Positions 1 through 7,756 of a stretch of 9,181 nucleotides of DNA are shown here, piece by piece (the stretch's first letter is position 1; each line of letters begins with the position of its first letter). Under the pieces are notes generated by a model. That model worked only from the letters and a program-made list of their open reading frames with translations. It made no database searches and had not been told where the DNA came from. Origin of the DNA: Flavobacterium sp. (GTDB taxonomy: Bacteria; Bacteroidota; Bacteroidia; Flavobacteriales; Flavobacteriaceae). The DNA lies in contig JANJWE010000030.1 in assembly GCA_024709705.1 (NCBI GenBank), positions 1 to 9,181 of the forward strand. The letters are read 5' to 3'. The translations under genes were made by a program, and so were the position numbers.

Positions 1-954
1 ACTGCCATTTCCGGCTATAGAATTGTAAAGTGAAGGGGTTGGAATGGTAGTTCCGGTATAATTATTCAAAGGAGAATCTCCATCCGTAATGGTAATATTC
101 CCGGTAGAAGTAGTATTGGTATTAAACGTGATAAACTTCAATTCAATTTGCTCTCCCACAGCCGGCATAAATACCACGGTATTGTCTTGATTGGTACTGT
201 AATTGTCATTACCGCCATTATCGTAAAAACGATACACCAATCCCGATATCAAATTATGAGTACAAGTGGTAGGATTCACCGTAGTGATATCCGTACTTCG
301 TTTAGGAACAATAACCAAATTGTCATTGGCATCTGTTGAAGTCCATGCGATATTGTCAAATGCAGATACTGAAAATCCGGTCGTTGTAGTTCGTAAATCT
401 CGAACGCGGATATAGATACCGCCTCCGGCTTGATTGTTTACCGAACTGAAATCAAAAGAGTATAAACTCCAAACTGTAGTACTTGTAGTTGATAAATCAG
501 CTCCAGCCTGAGTCCAAGTAGCAGATGCAGGATCAACATTCACACTCGGATTGTAATTGGTAGAATACTCTACACGAGCAAACATCCCATTGGTTGATGC
601 GGTAAGAGCTCTGTAGTAAAAAGAAAAAGTATTTACCGAAGCTATTTGAGGTGTAATAAAATAACCGCCTAAAGAACTAGCTATAATTGATGAAGTTCCA
701 CCATAATTTGCAGATGTATTTCTACCTACTCCAAAACCCCTCCAAACATTTGAACCGGAAGTCCCTTGAGTATAATTAACTAAATTAACAGGATTACTCA
801 CGGTAGCTCCAGTCATTGATATGGTTCCGGATGCTCCCTCAAAAACCTGATAAGGTCCAATACAATCTTGAGCTTGAGTGGTTTGCGGCAAACTCCACAA
901 AGTGAATAAAAAAAGCAAATGTGCCGTAAATCGGGTAAAGTACTGTTGTTTCAT
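1..954 (-). CDS. Secreted jelly-roll/CUB-like surface protein, C-terminus beyond left edge
   Basis: This frame is open from ATG at 954 to the left edge (318 codons, no stop), so the gene is 3'-truncated by the window. Residues 1-28 form a Sec signal peptide (MKQQ start, Leu/Phe-rich core, cleavage likely TQA|Q). Residues about 38-206 are a Gly/Ser/Thr-rich beta-sandwich of the MAM/lectin-like jelly-roll kind common in Bacteroidota surface proteins, ending in FDNIAWTS. Residues about 231-310 look CUB-like: Cys231, then LVYRFYDNGGNDNYS, a P-x-x-GEQIELKF strand and an ITITDGD strand near residue 291. No catalytic motif is visible. By analogy with the larger gene behind it, a missing C-terminal type IX secretion tail is likely, but this is inference. 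The role is probably adhesion or glycan binding at the cell surface, and the exact ligand cannot be told. Hand-counted 60-base lines are about 33-43% GC, lower than in the large gene. Confidence 0.88.
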   Translation of the reverse strand, partial: MKQQYFTRFTAHLLFLFTLWSLPQTTQAQDCIGPYQVFEGASGTISMTGATVSNPVNLVNYTQGTSGSNVWRGFGVGRNTSANYGGTSSIIASSLGGYFITPQIASVNTFSFYYRALTASTNGMFARVEYSTNYNPSVNVDPASATWTQAGADLSTTSTTVWSLYSFDFSSVNNQAGGGIYIRVRDLRTTTTGFSVSAFDNIAWTSTDANDNLVIVPKRSTDITTVNPTTCTHNLISGLVYRFYDNGGNDNYSTNQDNTVVFMPAVGEQIELKFITFNTNTTSTGNITITDGDSPLNNYTGTTIPTPSLYNSIAGNGS

Positions 955-1186
955 AAACGTATCATGCGGCCAAAAAGCCGGGTTAGTCATGGTTTTTGGA
1001 AATCAAAACCGGATTGCCTTTCGGGTGGTTAAACCAAAAGAACAAACCCGCACCAAAGCAGTACAGATGTGAAAAAACACGTCATTTTCAACTACAGTCA
1101 AAAAATACGTGCCTCTTAAGAATAAAGTAGATAGATAGGGCTCTAACGAAAAAAAACCAAATGCGTAATCTGGTTTTTGTTCCTGA
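955..1186 (-). promoter_or_regulatory. Long 5' leader of the partial surface-protein gene
   Basis: About 230 bases separate the best promoter from the ATG at 954, and no protein gene is credible here. Reading the minus strand, the leader opens with a terminator-like hairpin (listed separately). It then has a GGTTTAACC palindrome near 1026-1034 and a CGGC/GCCG hairpin at 967-980 whose foot lies 12 bases before the start codon. There is no Shine-Dalgarno motif before the ATG, as is usual in Bacteroidota. I do not recognise a known riboswitch. It may simply be an untranslated leader, or the real promoter may lie closer to the gene. Confidence 0.35.
1149..1178 (-). terminator. Terminator- or attenuator-like hairpin early in the leader
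   Basis: An 8-bp perfect stem (1152-1159 with 1171-1178, AAAAACCA/TGGTTTTT) with an 11-base loop is followed on the minus strand by an unbroken run of eight T. It begins only about 10 bases downstream of the -7 box at 1187-1194, so RNA started there would meet it at once. It is either an attenuator or a third back-up terminator for transcripts arriving from the right. The stem is AT-rich, which weakens it. Confidence 0.4.
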
Positions 1187-1220
1187 CAAATATAACTTTT
1201 TTTTTATTTCATACACAAAA
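1187..1220 (-). promoter_or_regulatory. Bacteroidota-type promoter (TTTTG / TATATTTG)
   Basis: On the minus strand TATATTTG at 1194-1187 matches the Bacteroidota sigma-A -7 consensus TAnnTTTG exactly. TTTTG at 1220-1216 can serve as the -33 element, with a 21-base spacer. It reads toward the gene starting at 954. It lies just past the strong terminator at 1281-1310, as expected for the start of a new transcription unit. Confidence 0.6.
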
Positions 1221-1280
1221 AAGTTGTTAATAGCGTAACAATTTCGTAACGCAATTGTCAGAAAAATTACAATATAAAAT

Positions 1281-1310
1281 AAAAAAACCTTTCCGTTTCA
1301 GAAAGGTTTT
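1281..1310 (-). terminator. Strong intrinsic terminator
   Basis: A perfect 10-bp stem (1284-1293 AAAACCTTTC with 1301-1310 GAAAGGTTTT) and a 7-base loop are followed on the minus strand by a run of seven T (part of it in the stem), then ATTTTAT. On the plus strand the tail is only GGTTTTGTTC, so it works mainly for minus-strand transcripts. It ends either read-through from the 1945-residue gene or a separate small RNA from the preceding 200 bases. Confidence 0.85.
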
Positions 1311-1485
1311 GTTCAAAACAGTAGGAGTAAAACTCCCGTAAATCCAACGCTTTCGCCGGAAAGGAGTGGGCAAAAAGTGTAAATAACAATGTTTTGTAAA
1401 GCTACACTCTAGAATTGGAGTCTCCATTTTTTTTCGATGTATAACCAAAAAATCAGACCAATTACACCCCCGCCTAGCGGAGTAA
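1281..1485 (-). ncRNA. Candidate small structured RNA (orphan)
   Basis: The stretch lies between a terminator hairpin at 1518-1535 and the strong terminator at 1281-1310. A perfect -7 match, TACTTTTG (minus 1499-1492), sits at its upstream edge, although no TTG is present at -33. Reading down the minus strand, the predicted RNA holds a CCGC-TAG-GCGG hairpin (about 1470-1480), a GGA/TCC hairpin preceded by an A-run (about 1410-1435), CTTTC-CGGC-GAAAG (about 1350-1363), GGAGT-TTT-ACTCC (about 1324-1336) and then the terminator. A 66-73 codon frame here starts at TTG or an internal ATG and runs through the terminator hairpin, so it is not convincing as a gene. I cannot assign a known RNA family. 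The stretch could also be only a long 3' UTR. Confidence 0.3.
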
Positions 1486-1507
1486 GTCCTTCAAAAGTAA
1501 GAATTAA

Positions 1508-1535
1508 GAGAAAAGAATGTAGAATAAGTTCTACA
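1508..1535 (-). terminator. Terminator behind the giant surface-protein gene
   Basis: On the minus strand, 19 bases after the TAA stop at 1554, a perfect 7-bp stem TGTAGAA/TTCTACA (1529-1535 with 1518-1524) closes a 4-base loop. It is followed by TTCTTTTCTC. The T tract is interrupted and the stem is AT-rich, so termination may be leaky, which would explain a second, stronger terminator at 1281-1310. Confidence 0.55.
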
Positions 1536-1553
1536 AATTGAAAAAAAAACGCG

Positions 1554-4500
1554 TTAACGGAAAAGCACTTTTTGAGTCACAACCGTACCGCTATCCAAAG
1601 TGAGTTGAACCAACAATACTTGAGAAGCCAAAGGCAACTGCTCCATACGGGTAGCCGCTGTACTCAATCCGTTTTGTTGAGCCACCAAACGACCTTGCAC
1701 ATCATACACGCGTACCGCTTGCAACAAGGCATCGCCCTGCACCTGTACTATCAAATCGCCCGCATCGGCATACACCAAAGCTTGTGCAGCCGTTACATCG
1801 TTTACAGACAACGTACCGGGTTGAAAACGCAACACAAAACGATCGTTAAAAGTACCTTCCGAAGTCGTAAAACCATACGGACCTTGTTTCAAATCGTGCA
1901 CAAGTCCCAAGTGCAAATCTTCCAAATACACGGCTTGATTGACAAACAAACCGTCAAACTGTGCCAACCCAATACGGAATGCCCCGGCAAAAGAAGTAAC
2001 CATACCCAACGGGATACGATCGCCCACCGCAAAAGGCAGGCCTTTTCCTTGTATCGAAAGTGGCGTATCCTCCAATAGAGAATACAAGCCCACAGGATTG
2101 CTACCCGAAACATAGGCCCCATCATACAATACATCAAAGCCCGAAGTTGCTCCGTCTAAATACCCCACCAACATTTGCTTATAAGCTCCTTGATCGTGGG
2201 TTAACTCCAACCACAAACGGTTTTTAGAAACCCCCTCGGCAGAGGAAACCGCAGGAGCCGTTCGGAAAAACGACGTATTCTGTCCGGCCAATCGCATGGT
2301 ATTTTCAAAACGGGCCGTTCCCGAACTCAAAGCTCGCATAAAGAACCCTTGCCCCGCTGCAATCGTACCATCGGGTACAGACAAATTAAGCCCCGGCGAA
2401 ACCGCCGCTTGCGTACCTACGCCTCCGGTAAAATTGTACACGGCATAATCATTTGAAGTATAAACATTATTGGTTATCGGCGTATTGTGCGTCCAAAAAT
2501 ACAACGTTCCGCCTACCACACCGGCATGACCCGGATGCGATATAAAAGCATCGGCACTAATAGCACTCGGATACGGATTCCCCAACAAATTCATATCATT
2601 AGTTCCCGAGAACACCACAGGAGCCGTAACCAAACCGTTATGAGGTACCCCACGGAATACGCCGTTAAAAACCGTTGGCGTTACCGTATTAAAAGGGGCA
2701 ATACTGGGAGCCCGAATAATATAACCCCTACCCGCTACAAAAGCAGAAGTAGCGGCCACCGATTGCCAGTTGTACACCGTAGCATTCCAAATATAAAAAC
2801 GTCCTATATTGGTATACGGAGAAAACGAACCCAACACTTGTCCCGCAACGGGAGAAGACCAATAGGTATAATCGTATGATACCATAGGGGTACTGTTGCG
2901 TCTGTAAAAAATAGTTCCGGTATTGGGTAAAGTCGTGTCTTGCAATAAAGAAGCTCCGTTTTCAAAAACCAAAGAGGCGGTTCCGGGCGTACCCGCCGCC
3001 AACAACGGATTGGTCAAAGTTAACGTATGACCGCTTTGAAAAGTAACCGTAACTCCGGCTGCCATTTCCAAAGCACAAGCCGATAAATCACCCGTAGAAA
3101 GATACGAAGCAGTAAAAACAGCACGTCGCGAAGCATTCGGTAAACCGTTACTCCAGGCAGTTCCGTTCCAAACCGTGGTAGGATAACCCACTGCCGAAAC
3201 CGTAGAATACACCACCGGACATACCCCGTTACCCAAAACCGCACGGAAATAGCGTATGCCGGTAATGGTACCCATTTGAGCCGAATTTAAGGTGGCTGTA
3301 GTCACCGCAATAGGCGTTACATTCACCGTAAACAAAGCATCATCAGCCGACTCCCAACGAACAATCGTACCAAACGACCCCGATAATTCCAAAGGCGAAG
3401 GTGTCACACCCCCACACAATTCTTGGTCGCCGTTTAAAGTACCGCCTACAGGTTGCGGGTCAATCGTTACCGTAGCCGTGTTCAAGGTAAAACAACCGTT
3501 CACACTGGTTACGGTTCCGGTATAAGTGGTCGTGTTCAAAGGCTTGGCATACACTTGCCCAATGGGCGTATTGGCCACATACGGAATCGTAGCGGCGGCA
3601 TCGGTGTACAACCCGTCCACGGGCGTCCAAACCACATTCAATATCGGGTTTCCGGCTACAAGCACATTGTCTATCGCCCAACCGTAATCCCAGGTAGCTA
3701 CAAACAAAAAGCGAATCTTCATTTGAGTCTGACCCACATAGGCATTCATATTGACGGTAGCCAAAGCAAACGAATTGGCCAAACCTTGTGAAGTGGTAAA
3801 CGATTGTAAGGGAGCCCAACTGCCTCCGGCATCGGTACTCACTTCTACGCGAGCCGTGTTGGGGAAAATATAAAACAAATAATGACGAAACGTCAAAGTA
3901 GCGGTACTCAATCCATCCAAACTAAATAGAGGCGACTCCAAAATAGTGCGGGTTTGCACACCGGGTGCCGAACCTTGAGCATCCGAATTGGTTAAGAAAA
4001 AAGGAGAGGCATCGGGAGACGACATGGTCACATTCCAAAAAGCTGTAGCATACGCATACGGGCTGTTCTGGATAGTCCAAGCGGCAGCAGCCGGAGTTCC
4101 TCCGGTAGATTCATTAATGGATGTCCAGCCACCGGAACCTGCATTGAAATTAGAATTCAACACCGGAACCTGAGAAGCAGCACCCAAATTGGCCGAAATC
4201 AATTGTACCGATTCGGCACAAATGGTAGACGCATCCGGACTCAAAAACACCTGAGGCGGAGAAACATTTACGTTTACGGTAAAAGTAACAATATTGGCAC
4301 ACAAGTCGCCAAACGTCTGCGTAGCCAACAAGGTATAAACGGTAGTATCGTTGGGTGCAAATGTAAATCCGGAAACGGCATCTCCTCCCACTCCGGTTGC
4401 CGGAGACCAAGAATAAGTACTGTAAGCTCCCAATCCGGTAACCAAAACCGGAGCCGTGATATCTCCACTACAAATTGTAGTTTCCGTAGTACTAATGCCC

Positions 4501-7391
4501 AACGCAGGTGGCGGAGTCAATGTAACCGGAATAGCCACACGGGCCGAACGACAAACCGTGGTAAATTTCCAGTTGTAGAAATACATATAAAAATTATTGT
4601 CAAAGCCGTTACCCGACAAAGTGGCCACCGAGTTGGTATACGGATAAGCCACGTTTTCCAAATTGGTAATCAAGCCTGACGTAGGCACCACATCCAAAAA
4701 CACATTATAGGTTCCGGAATCCAAAGGCAAATTCATCGCTAGCGTTTGAGGGGTGTTCCCACCCACTACATTGGTCGTGAAATTATAAGAAGCCACAAAT
4801 TGCCCAATTGAATTGCGAACTGTAAGCGTTCCCGCCTGACCCGAACTTATCGGATAAATATCCAAAGACAATAAAGTACTGGCTTCATTCAACACTATCG
4901 TATTAAAAGTAGCTACCGTAGACGGACTGCGATCACCTCCAACAGCATTGGGTGAAGCCGGACCTAAAGTGGCATTCCCGCCCGAAGCTACCGCCTCAAC
5001 ATAAAAAGTAGTAGACGTTAACAAAGAAGAAGGCGTATAAGTTGTTCCGCTGGCCAAAGGGGTACCACCCACCGCAGAAGCATACCATTGGGTAGTCGAA
5101 CCGGCATTGGGCACAGCCGTTAAAACCGCAGTTCCAACCCCACATCGGGTTACCGGAGGTGCACTCACAAAAAACGGAGGATCACAATCGGTACTGAATT
5201 CCTGTACCAAACTCCACACACTACTGCCACCCGGACCACACTCGCCACGCACCCAAAAATAATAAGTTGTAGAAGAAGTCAATCCCGTTAAAGAAACAGA
5301 CGTTCCGGTAGTGGTTCCCGAGGGTGTAGTAGCTCCGGTAGGTGGCGTAGAAGAAGGCGACAAATAATAGGCATAGCCTACAGACGGAATTTGCTCGGGC
5401 TCAGACCAACTCAACGAAGCAGTAGATATACCCACCGAATCTAAAGTGAAAGATTGAGGCTCAAAACAAGTAGGGGCTACAGTAACACTAATATCATCCA
5501 ATGAAATACTGGTTTGACCGGCTAAAGAATACCCCTGAAATCCTATGCTGTACAAACCGGAGGTAATAGGAGTAAAATCAACAACCGCCGATTGGTAAAT
5601 GGTACTGAGAATATTGGGTAAATCCAATAAAGTAATGTTCATATCACCAACACTTTGACCCGTACCCCAACGAACCCTAAGGTTTTCAGCCGTGGCTCCC
5701 ACCCGTTGAGTGTTGTAACGGAAAAACAAGCGATACGTCACCCCGGCATTCAATTGCAATTGCGGAGTAAAAAACCAATCGTCCATTACCGAAGCGGTAC
5801 TGTTAATATACAAAGCTCGGGGTGCCGAAGCCACATTAATGGTTTGCGTTCGCCACGTGGTAGCATCGGCATTAACATCAGACACCACAGAACAAGAAGG
5901 GATACCATTAACTGGGGTTGTATCAAAATTTTGAGTATAGGGGATGGTGTAAAAACCACAGGTAGTAGAAGCAAAAGCACTGCCACTCACCAATGCACAT
6001 CCCAAACCTACAGCACGTACTCTATAATAATAGGTAGTCACCGGATTCAATCCCGTAACTGCAAAAGAAGTGACATTGCCTACCGGAAAATTGGAATACC
6101 CCGGAACCAAATTGGTAAACGTGGCATTGGTAGCCACATCCAAAGTATAACCGGTAGCTCCGGCTACAGCGGTCCAATTGGCCGTAAACTCATTCCCGCC
6201 TACCCCCGAAGCCGCTAATATTCCGGGAGCCGGAATACACGTGGTTTGCGAAGTATTCACCATACCCGCCAAATGGTAAAAAGGAGCTCCAAAACAATTG
6301 AAGTTATAGGGTATGACCCAATAATAATAGGTAGTGTTATTGGTCAATCCGGTTTGCGTAAAAGTAGTGGCCGTTCCCGAGGAGATCACCGTATAAATCC
6401 CGCCCGCCGGAGGCAAGGCAGTGGTATAAAATACGCGGTTTTGAATATCAGCTGCTGTGGGAGGCACATCAACCAAACTGCGTAAAATCAAATAGCCATT
6501 GGCATTGGAAGTCCCGGGAGCAAAACTGTTTCCGGTAAAACTATTCACCGTAACCGTGGTACCTCCTACCACCAAATTGCTCAAAGCACCCGTGGGGGTG
6601 GTACATGGAAGCGGTGGTGTAAACGTATAAACCAAACCATTATCGGGAAAATCGGCAAAACTGGTTCGAACGGTGCTGTTATTGGCGATTCCGTCAGTGG
6701 TTTTTTGAAACCAACTGCTCAAAGCATTCACCCCCGGTTGCAATCGGTTTTTGACGTTACCTTGTGCAAAAGTATTATTGAATCCACGAAGCCCTACTTG
6801 CACCCCAACATTAGTGGTTTCCGTAGGAAAACAAAAACCATAGACCAACTGAATGACATTCGTAGTTTCCTGTAAGCGAATTTGAAAATTAAGAGCACCG
6901 GGTTGAGTAGCTCGCACAGCATTTTCCCATTGCACCACAAAAGTCCGATTGGGAGCCGTCCCAAGCGTTTCATAACGAATAGACCCGGTATCCGAAAACA
7001 AGTTCGTCCCCATGGCACTGATAGCTCCTTCATAGGCATTGGTACTGTTCAAAGGCCCCACATTGTTTGCAGCGGGACGCGTAGCCCCAAACGTAATAAA
7101 ACCATTGGTACTGATAAAACACTCAGTATACGAAACCCCATCATACACAAAAGTAAAACCCAACGGGGTAAAAGCCGGAGTTCCGGCATAATTATTCCAA
7201 GGAGCGGCATAGGCCACAGTACTCGAAGCTCCCAAGGGAGTATAACCCACAATATTTTCTGAAAAACCATAAGAAGAAACCTGAGCTTGGGCTCCGTGGG
7301 GAAGACCCAAAACGAAAACAAACAGCAAGAAAACCCGCAAAACAAATGGGGCTTGCCAACATGCCGAAGCAAGAGTAATTCTCAATTTCAT
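1554..7391 (-). CDS. Giant multidomain T9SS-secreted surface protein (FN3/Ig-like/jelly-roll mosaic)
   Basis: A 1945-residue protein, probably exported by Sec and then by the type IX system and displayed or released at the cell surface. I start it at ATG 7391. The upstream in-frame TTG at 7415 would put an acidic stretch before the signal peptide. Residues 1-36 are the signal peptide (cleavage AQA|Q). Modules in order: beta-domain 38-260 with YDGVSYTECFISTNGFITFG at about 83-102; FN3-like 262-384, 385-478 and 641-736 (each with a TYYYxV or TYYFWV strand); cleaved-adhesin/choice-of-anchor-J-like jelly roll 479-640 (MDDWFFTPQLQL); Ig_7-like 737-818; beta-sandwich 819-952; PKD/Ig-like 957-1045; an Ig fold split by a second jelly roll 1045-1311; Ig-like 1312-1400; a TTVWNGTAWSNGLP repeat-like region from 1403; a YWSSPVAGQ module from about 1510; and the type C tail. 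No catalytic motif is visible, so adhesion or matrix function is inferred. Its GC is higher than its neighbours'. Confidence 0.92.
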   Translation of the reverse strand: MKLRITLASACWQAPFVLRVFLLFVFVLGLPHGAQAQVSSYGFSENIVGYTPLGASSTVAYAAPWNNYAGTPAFTPLGFTFVYDGVSYTECFISTNGFITFGATRPAANNVGPLNSTNAYEGAISAMGTNLFSDTGSIRYETLGTAPNRTFVVQWENAVRATQPGALNFQIRLQETTNVIQLVYGFCFPTETTNVGVQVGLRGFNNTFAQGNVKNRLQPGVNALSSWFQKTTDGIANNSTVRTSFADFPDNGLVYTFTPPLPCTTPTGALSNLVVGGTTVTVNSFTGNSFAPGTSNANGYLILRSLVDVPPTAADIQNRVFYTTALPPAGGIYTVISSGTATTFTQTGLTNNTTYYYWVIPYNFNCFGAPFYHLAGMVNTSQTTCIPAPGILAASGVGGNEFTANWTAVAGATGYTLDVATNATFTNLVPGYSNFPVGNVTSFAVTGLNPVTTYYYRVRAVGLGCALVSGSAFASTTCGFYTIPYTQNFDTTPVNGIPSCSVVSDVNADATTWRTQTINVASAPRALYINSTASVMDDWFFTPQLQLNAGVTYRLFFRYNTQRVGATAENLRVRWGTGQSVGDMNITLLDLPNILSTIYQSAVVDFTPITSGLYSIGFQGYSLAGQTSISLDDISVTVAPTCFEPQSFTLDSVGISTASLSWSEPEQIPSVGYAYYLSPSSTPPTGATTPSGTTTGTSVSLTGLTSSTTYYFWVRGECGPGGSSVWSLVQEFSTDCDPPFFVSAPPVTRCGVGTAVLTAVPNAGSTTQWYASAVGGTPLASGTTYTPSSLLTSTTFYVEAVASGGNATLGPASPNAVGGDRSPSTVATFNTIVLNEASTLLSLDIYPISSGQAGTLTVRNSIGQFVASYNFTTNVVGGNTPQTLAMNLPLDSGTYNVFLDVVPTSGLITNLENVAYPYTNSVATLSGNGFDNNFYMYFYNWKFTTVCRSARVAIPVTLTPPPALGISTTETTICSGDITAPVLVTGLGAYSTYSWSPATGVGGDAVSGFTFAPNDTTVYTLLATQTFGDLCANIVTFTVNVNVSPPQVFLSPDASTICAESVQLISANLGAASQVPVLNSNFNAGSGGWTSINESTGGTPAAAAWTIQNSPYAYATAFWNVTMSSPDASPFFLTNSDAQGSAPGVQTRTILESPLFSLDGLSTATLTFRHYLFYIFPNTARVEVSTDAGGSWAPLQSFTTSQGLANSFALATVNMNAYVGQTQMKIRFLFVATWDYGWAIDNVLVAGNPILNVVWTPVDGLYTDAAATIPYVANTPIGQVYAKPLNTTTYTGTVTSVNGCFTLNTATVTIDPQPVGGTLNGDQELCGGVTPSPLELSGSFGTIVRWESADDALFTVNVTPIAVTTATLNSAQMGTITGIRYFRAVLGNGVCPVVYSTVSAVGYPTTVWNGTAWSNGLPNASRRAVFTASYLSTGDLSACALEMAAGVTVTFQSGHTLTLTNPLLAAGTPGTASLVFENGASLLQDTTLPNTGTIFYRRNSTPMVSYDYTYWSSPVAGQVLGSFSPYTNIGRFYIWNATVYNWQSVAATSAFVAGRGYIIRAPSIAPFNTVTPTVFNGVFRGVPHNGLVTAPVVFSGTNDMNLLGNPYPSAISADAFISHPGHAGVVGGTLYFWTHNTPITNNVYTSNDYAVYNFTGGVGTQAAVSPGLNLSVPDGTIAAGQGFFMRALSSGTARFENTMRLAGQNTSFFRTAPAVSSAEGVSKNRLWLELTHDQGAYKQMLVGYLDGATSGFDVLYDGAYVSGSNPVGLYSLLEDTPLSIQGKGLPFAVGDRIPLGMVTSFAGAFRIGLAQFDGLFVNQAVYLEDLHLGLVHDLKQGPYGFTTSEGTFNDRFVLRFQPGTLSVNDVTAAQALVYADAGDLIVQVQGDALLQAVRVYDVQGRLVAQQNGLSTAATRMEQLPLASQVLLVQLTLDSGTVVTQKVLFR
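1557..1814 (-). other. Type IX secretion C-terminal sorting domain, type C (ChiA-like)
   Basis: This codes for residues about 1860-1945 of the giant protein. It lacks the YPNP-type opening of the common type A tail. Its pattern follows the tail I know from Flavobacterium johnsoniae ChiA-like proteins: a conserved module before it (NRLWLELTHDQGAYKQMLVG near 1724, LPFAVGDRIPLG near 1785, FNDRFVLRF near 1849), then SVNDV, AVRVYDVQGRLV, LPLASQVLLVQL and a final TQKVLFR. Such tails direct passage through the outer-membrane translocon. Family knowledge is from memory; no profile search was run. Confidence 0.8.
3459..4259 (-). other. Ig-like fold interrupted by a MAM-like jelly-roll domain
   Basis: Residues about 1045-1072 of the giant protein (ending TICAESVQLISANLG) look like the first strands of a Bacteroidota Ig-like domain. 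The strands expected next (VVWTPVDGLYTDAAATIPY and VYAKPLNTTTYTGTV) appear only at 1253-1293. In between, about 1076-1248, lies a complete jelly-roll domain (NSNFNAGSGGW start, ARVEVSTDAGGSW strand, YGWAIDNVLV end). The reading is pattern-based. Confidence 0.55.
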
Positions 7392-7540
7392 AGGCTCGGG
7401 GTCTATTGCACTCAACCAATTAAGAGCAAAAGCTCAAAAACGTTAAGTTCTAGTATTCAGTTTTTTCCAGCATAAAAATACACTAAATGTTGATTGCGAA
7501 TAGCAATTCGGAAGTAAAAAATGAAGAATTCGACCAAATT

Positions 7541-7548
7541 CAAAAATA
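7541..7548 (-). promoter_or_regulatory. Possible -7 element for the giant gene
   Basis: TATTTTTG on the minus strand fits TAnnTTTG and lies about 150 bases before the ATG at 7391. No TTG occurs at the expected -33 distance; a TTTG does occur, but only 5 bases upstream of the box. The leader it would produce contains a small GAGC-TTTT-GCTC hairpin at 7424-7435. The AT-rich context makes a chance match possible. Confidence 0.35.
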
Positions 7549-7653
7549 ATCGACAAACGGCATTTTAGACTTAAAAAGCATCCTACAATTCAGACAGATA
7601 CACAACCAACACAGACAAGGCAAAAAAAGAACGGAAAAAGACGTGGCGAGGAT

Positions 7654-7680
7654 AAAAAAACCCCTCATACGAAGGGTTTT
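7654..7680 (-). terminator. Intrinsic terminator behind the small secreted-protein gene
   Basis: A 7-bp stem AAAACCC/GGGTTTT (7657-7663 with 7674-7680) with a 10-base loop is followed on the minus strand by a run of seven T counting those in the stem. On the plus strand it would end in GGGTTTTCC, much weaker. It lies 77 bases after the stop of the 112-residue gene and before the giant gene's start, so the two genes are probably separate transcription units. Confidence 0.75.
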
Positions 7681-7694
7681 CCGGGTTTAGATAA

Positions 7695-7712
7695 TAGAAA
7701 GTAAACTTTCTA
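7695..7712. repeat. Perfect 18-base inverted repeat
   Basis: TAGAAAGT-AA-ACTTTCTA is a perfect inverted repeat between the stop of the 112-residue gene (7757) and its terminator (7654-7680). As RNA it would fold as a 7-bp stem with a TAAA or TTTA loop in the 3' UTR. It could stabilise the transcript end, or be a protein-binding palindrome. It has no T tract of its own. Confidence 0.5.
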
Positions 7713-7756
7713 GTATAGGGCAATCTACTGAAACAGCAGAACGAATTTCAAACAAA

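Noticed and set aside
1227..1448. 73-residue minus-strand frame in the intergenic region
   Set aside because: It starts at TTG (or an internal ATG), has no signal or domain, and reads straight through the strong terminator hairpin at 1281-1310, so RNA structure explains the stretch better.
1572..2078. 168-residue plus-strand frame opposite the giant gene
   Set aside because: It is antisense to the type C tail, very rich in Arg, Ser, Gln and His as expected from the complement of this coding bias, and has no promoter or start context. The other plus-strand frames under 1554-7391 are the same kind of shadow.
1..7391. Operon joining the three minus-strand genes
   Set aside because: Good terminators at 7654-7680, 1508-1535 and 1281-1310 and separate -7 boxes point to independent transcription units.
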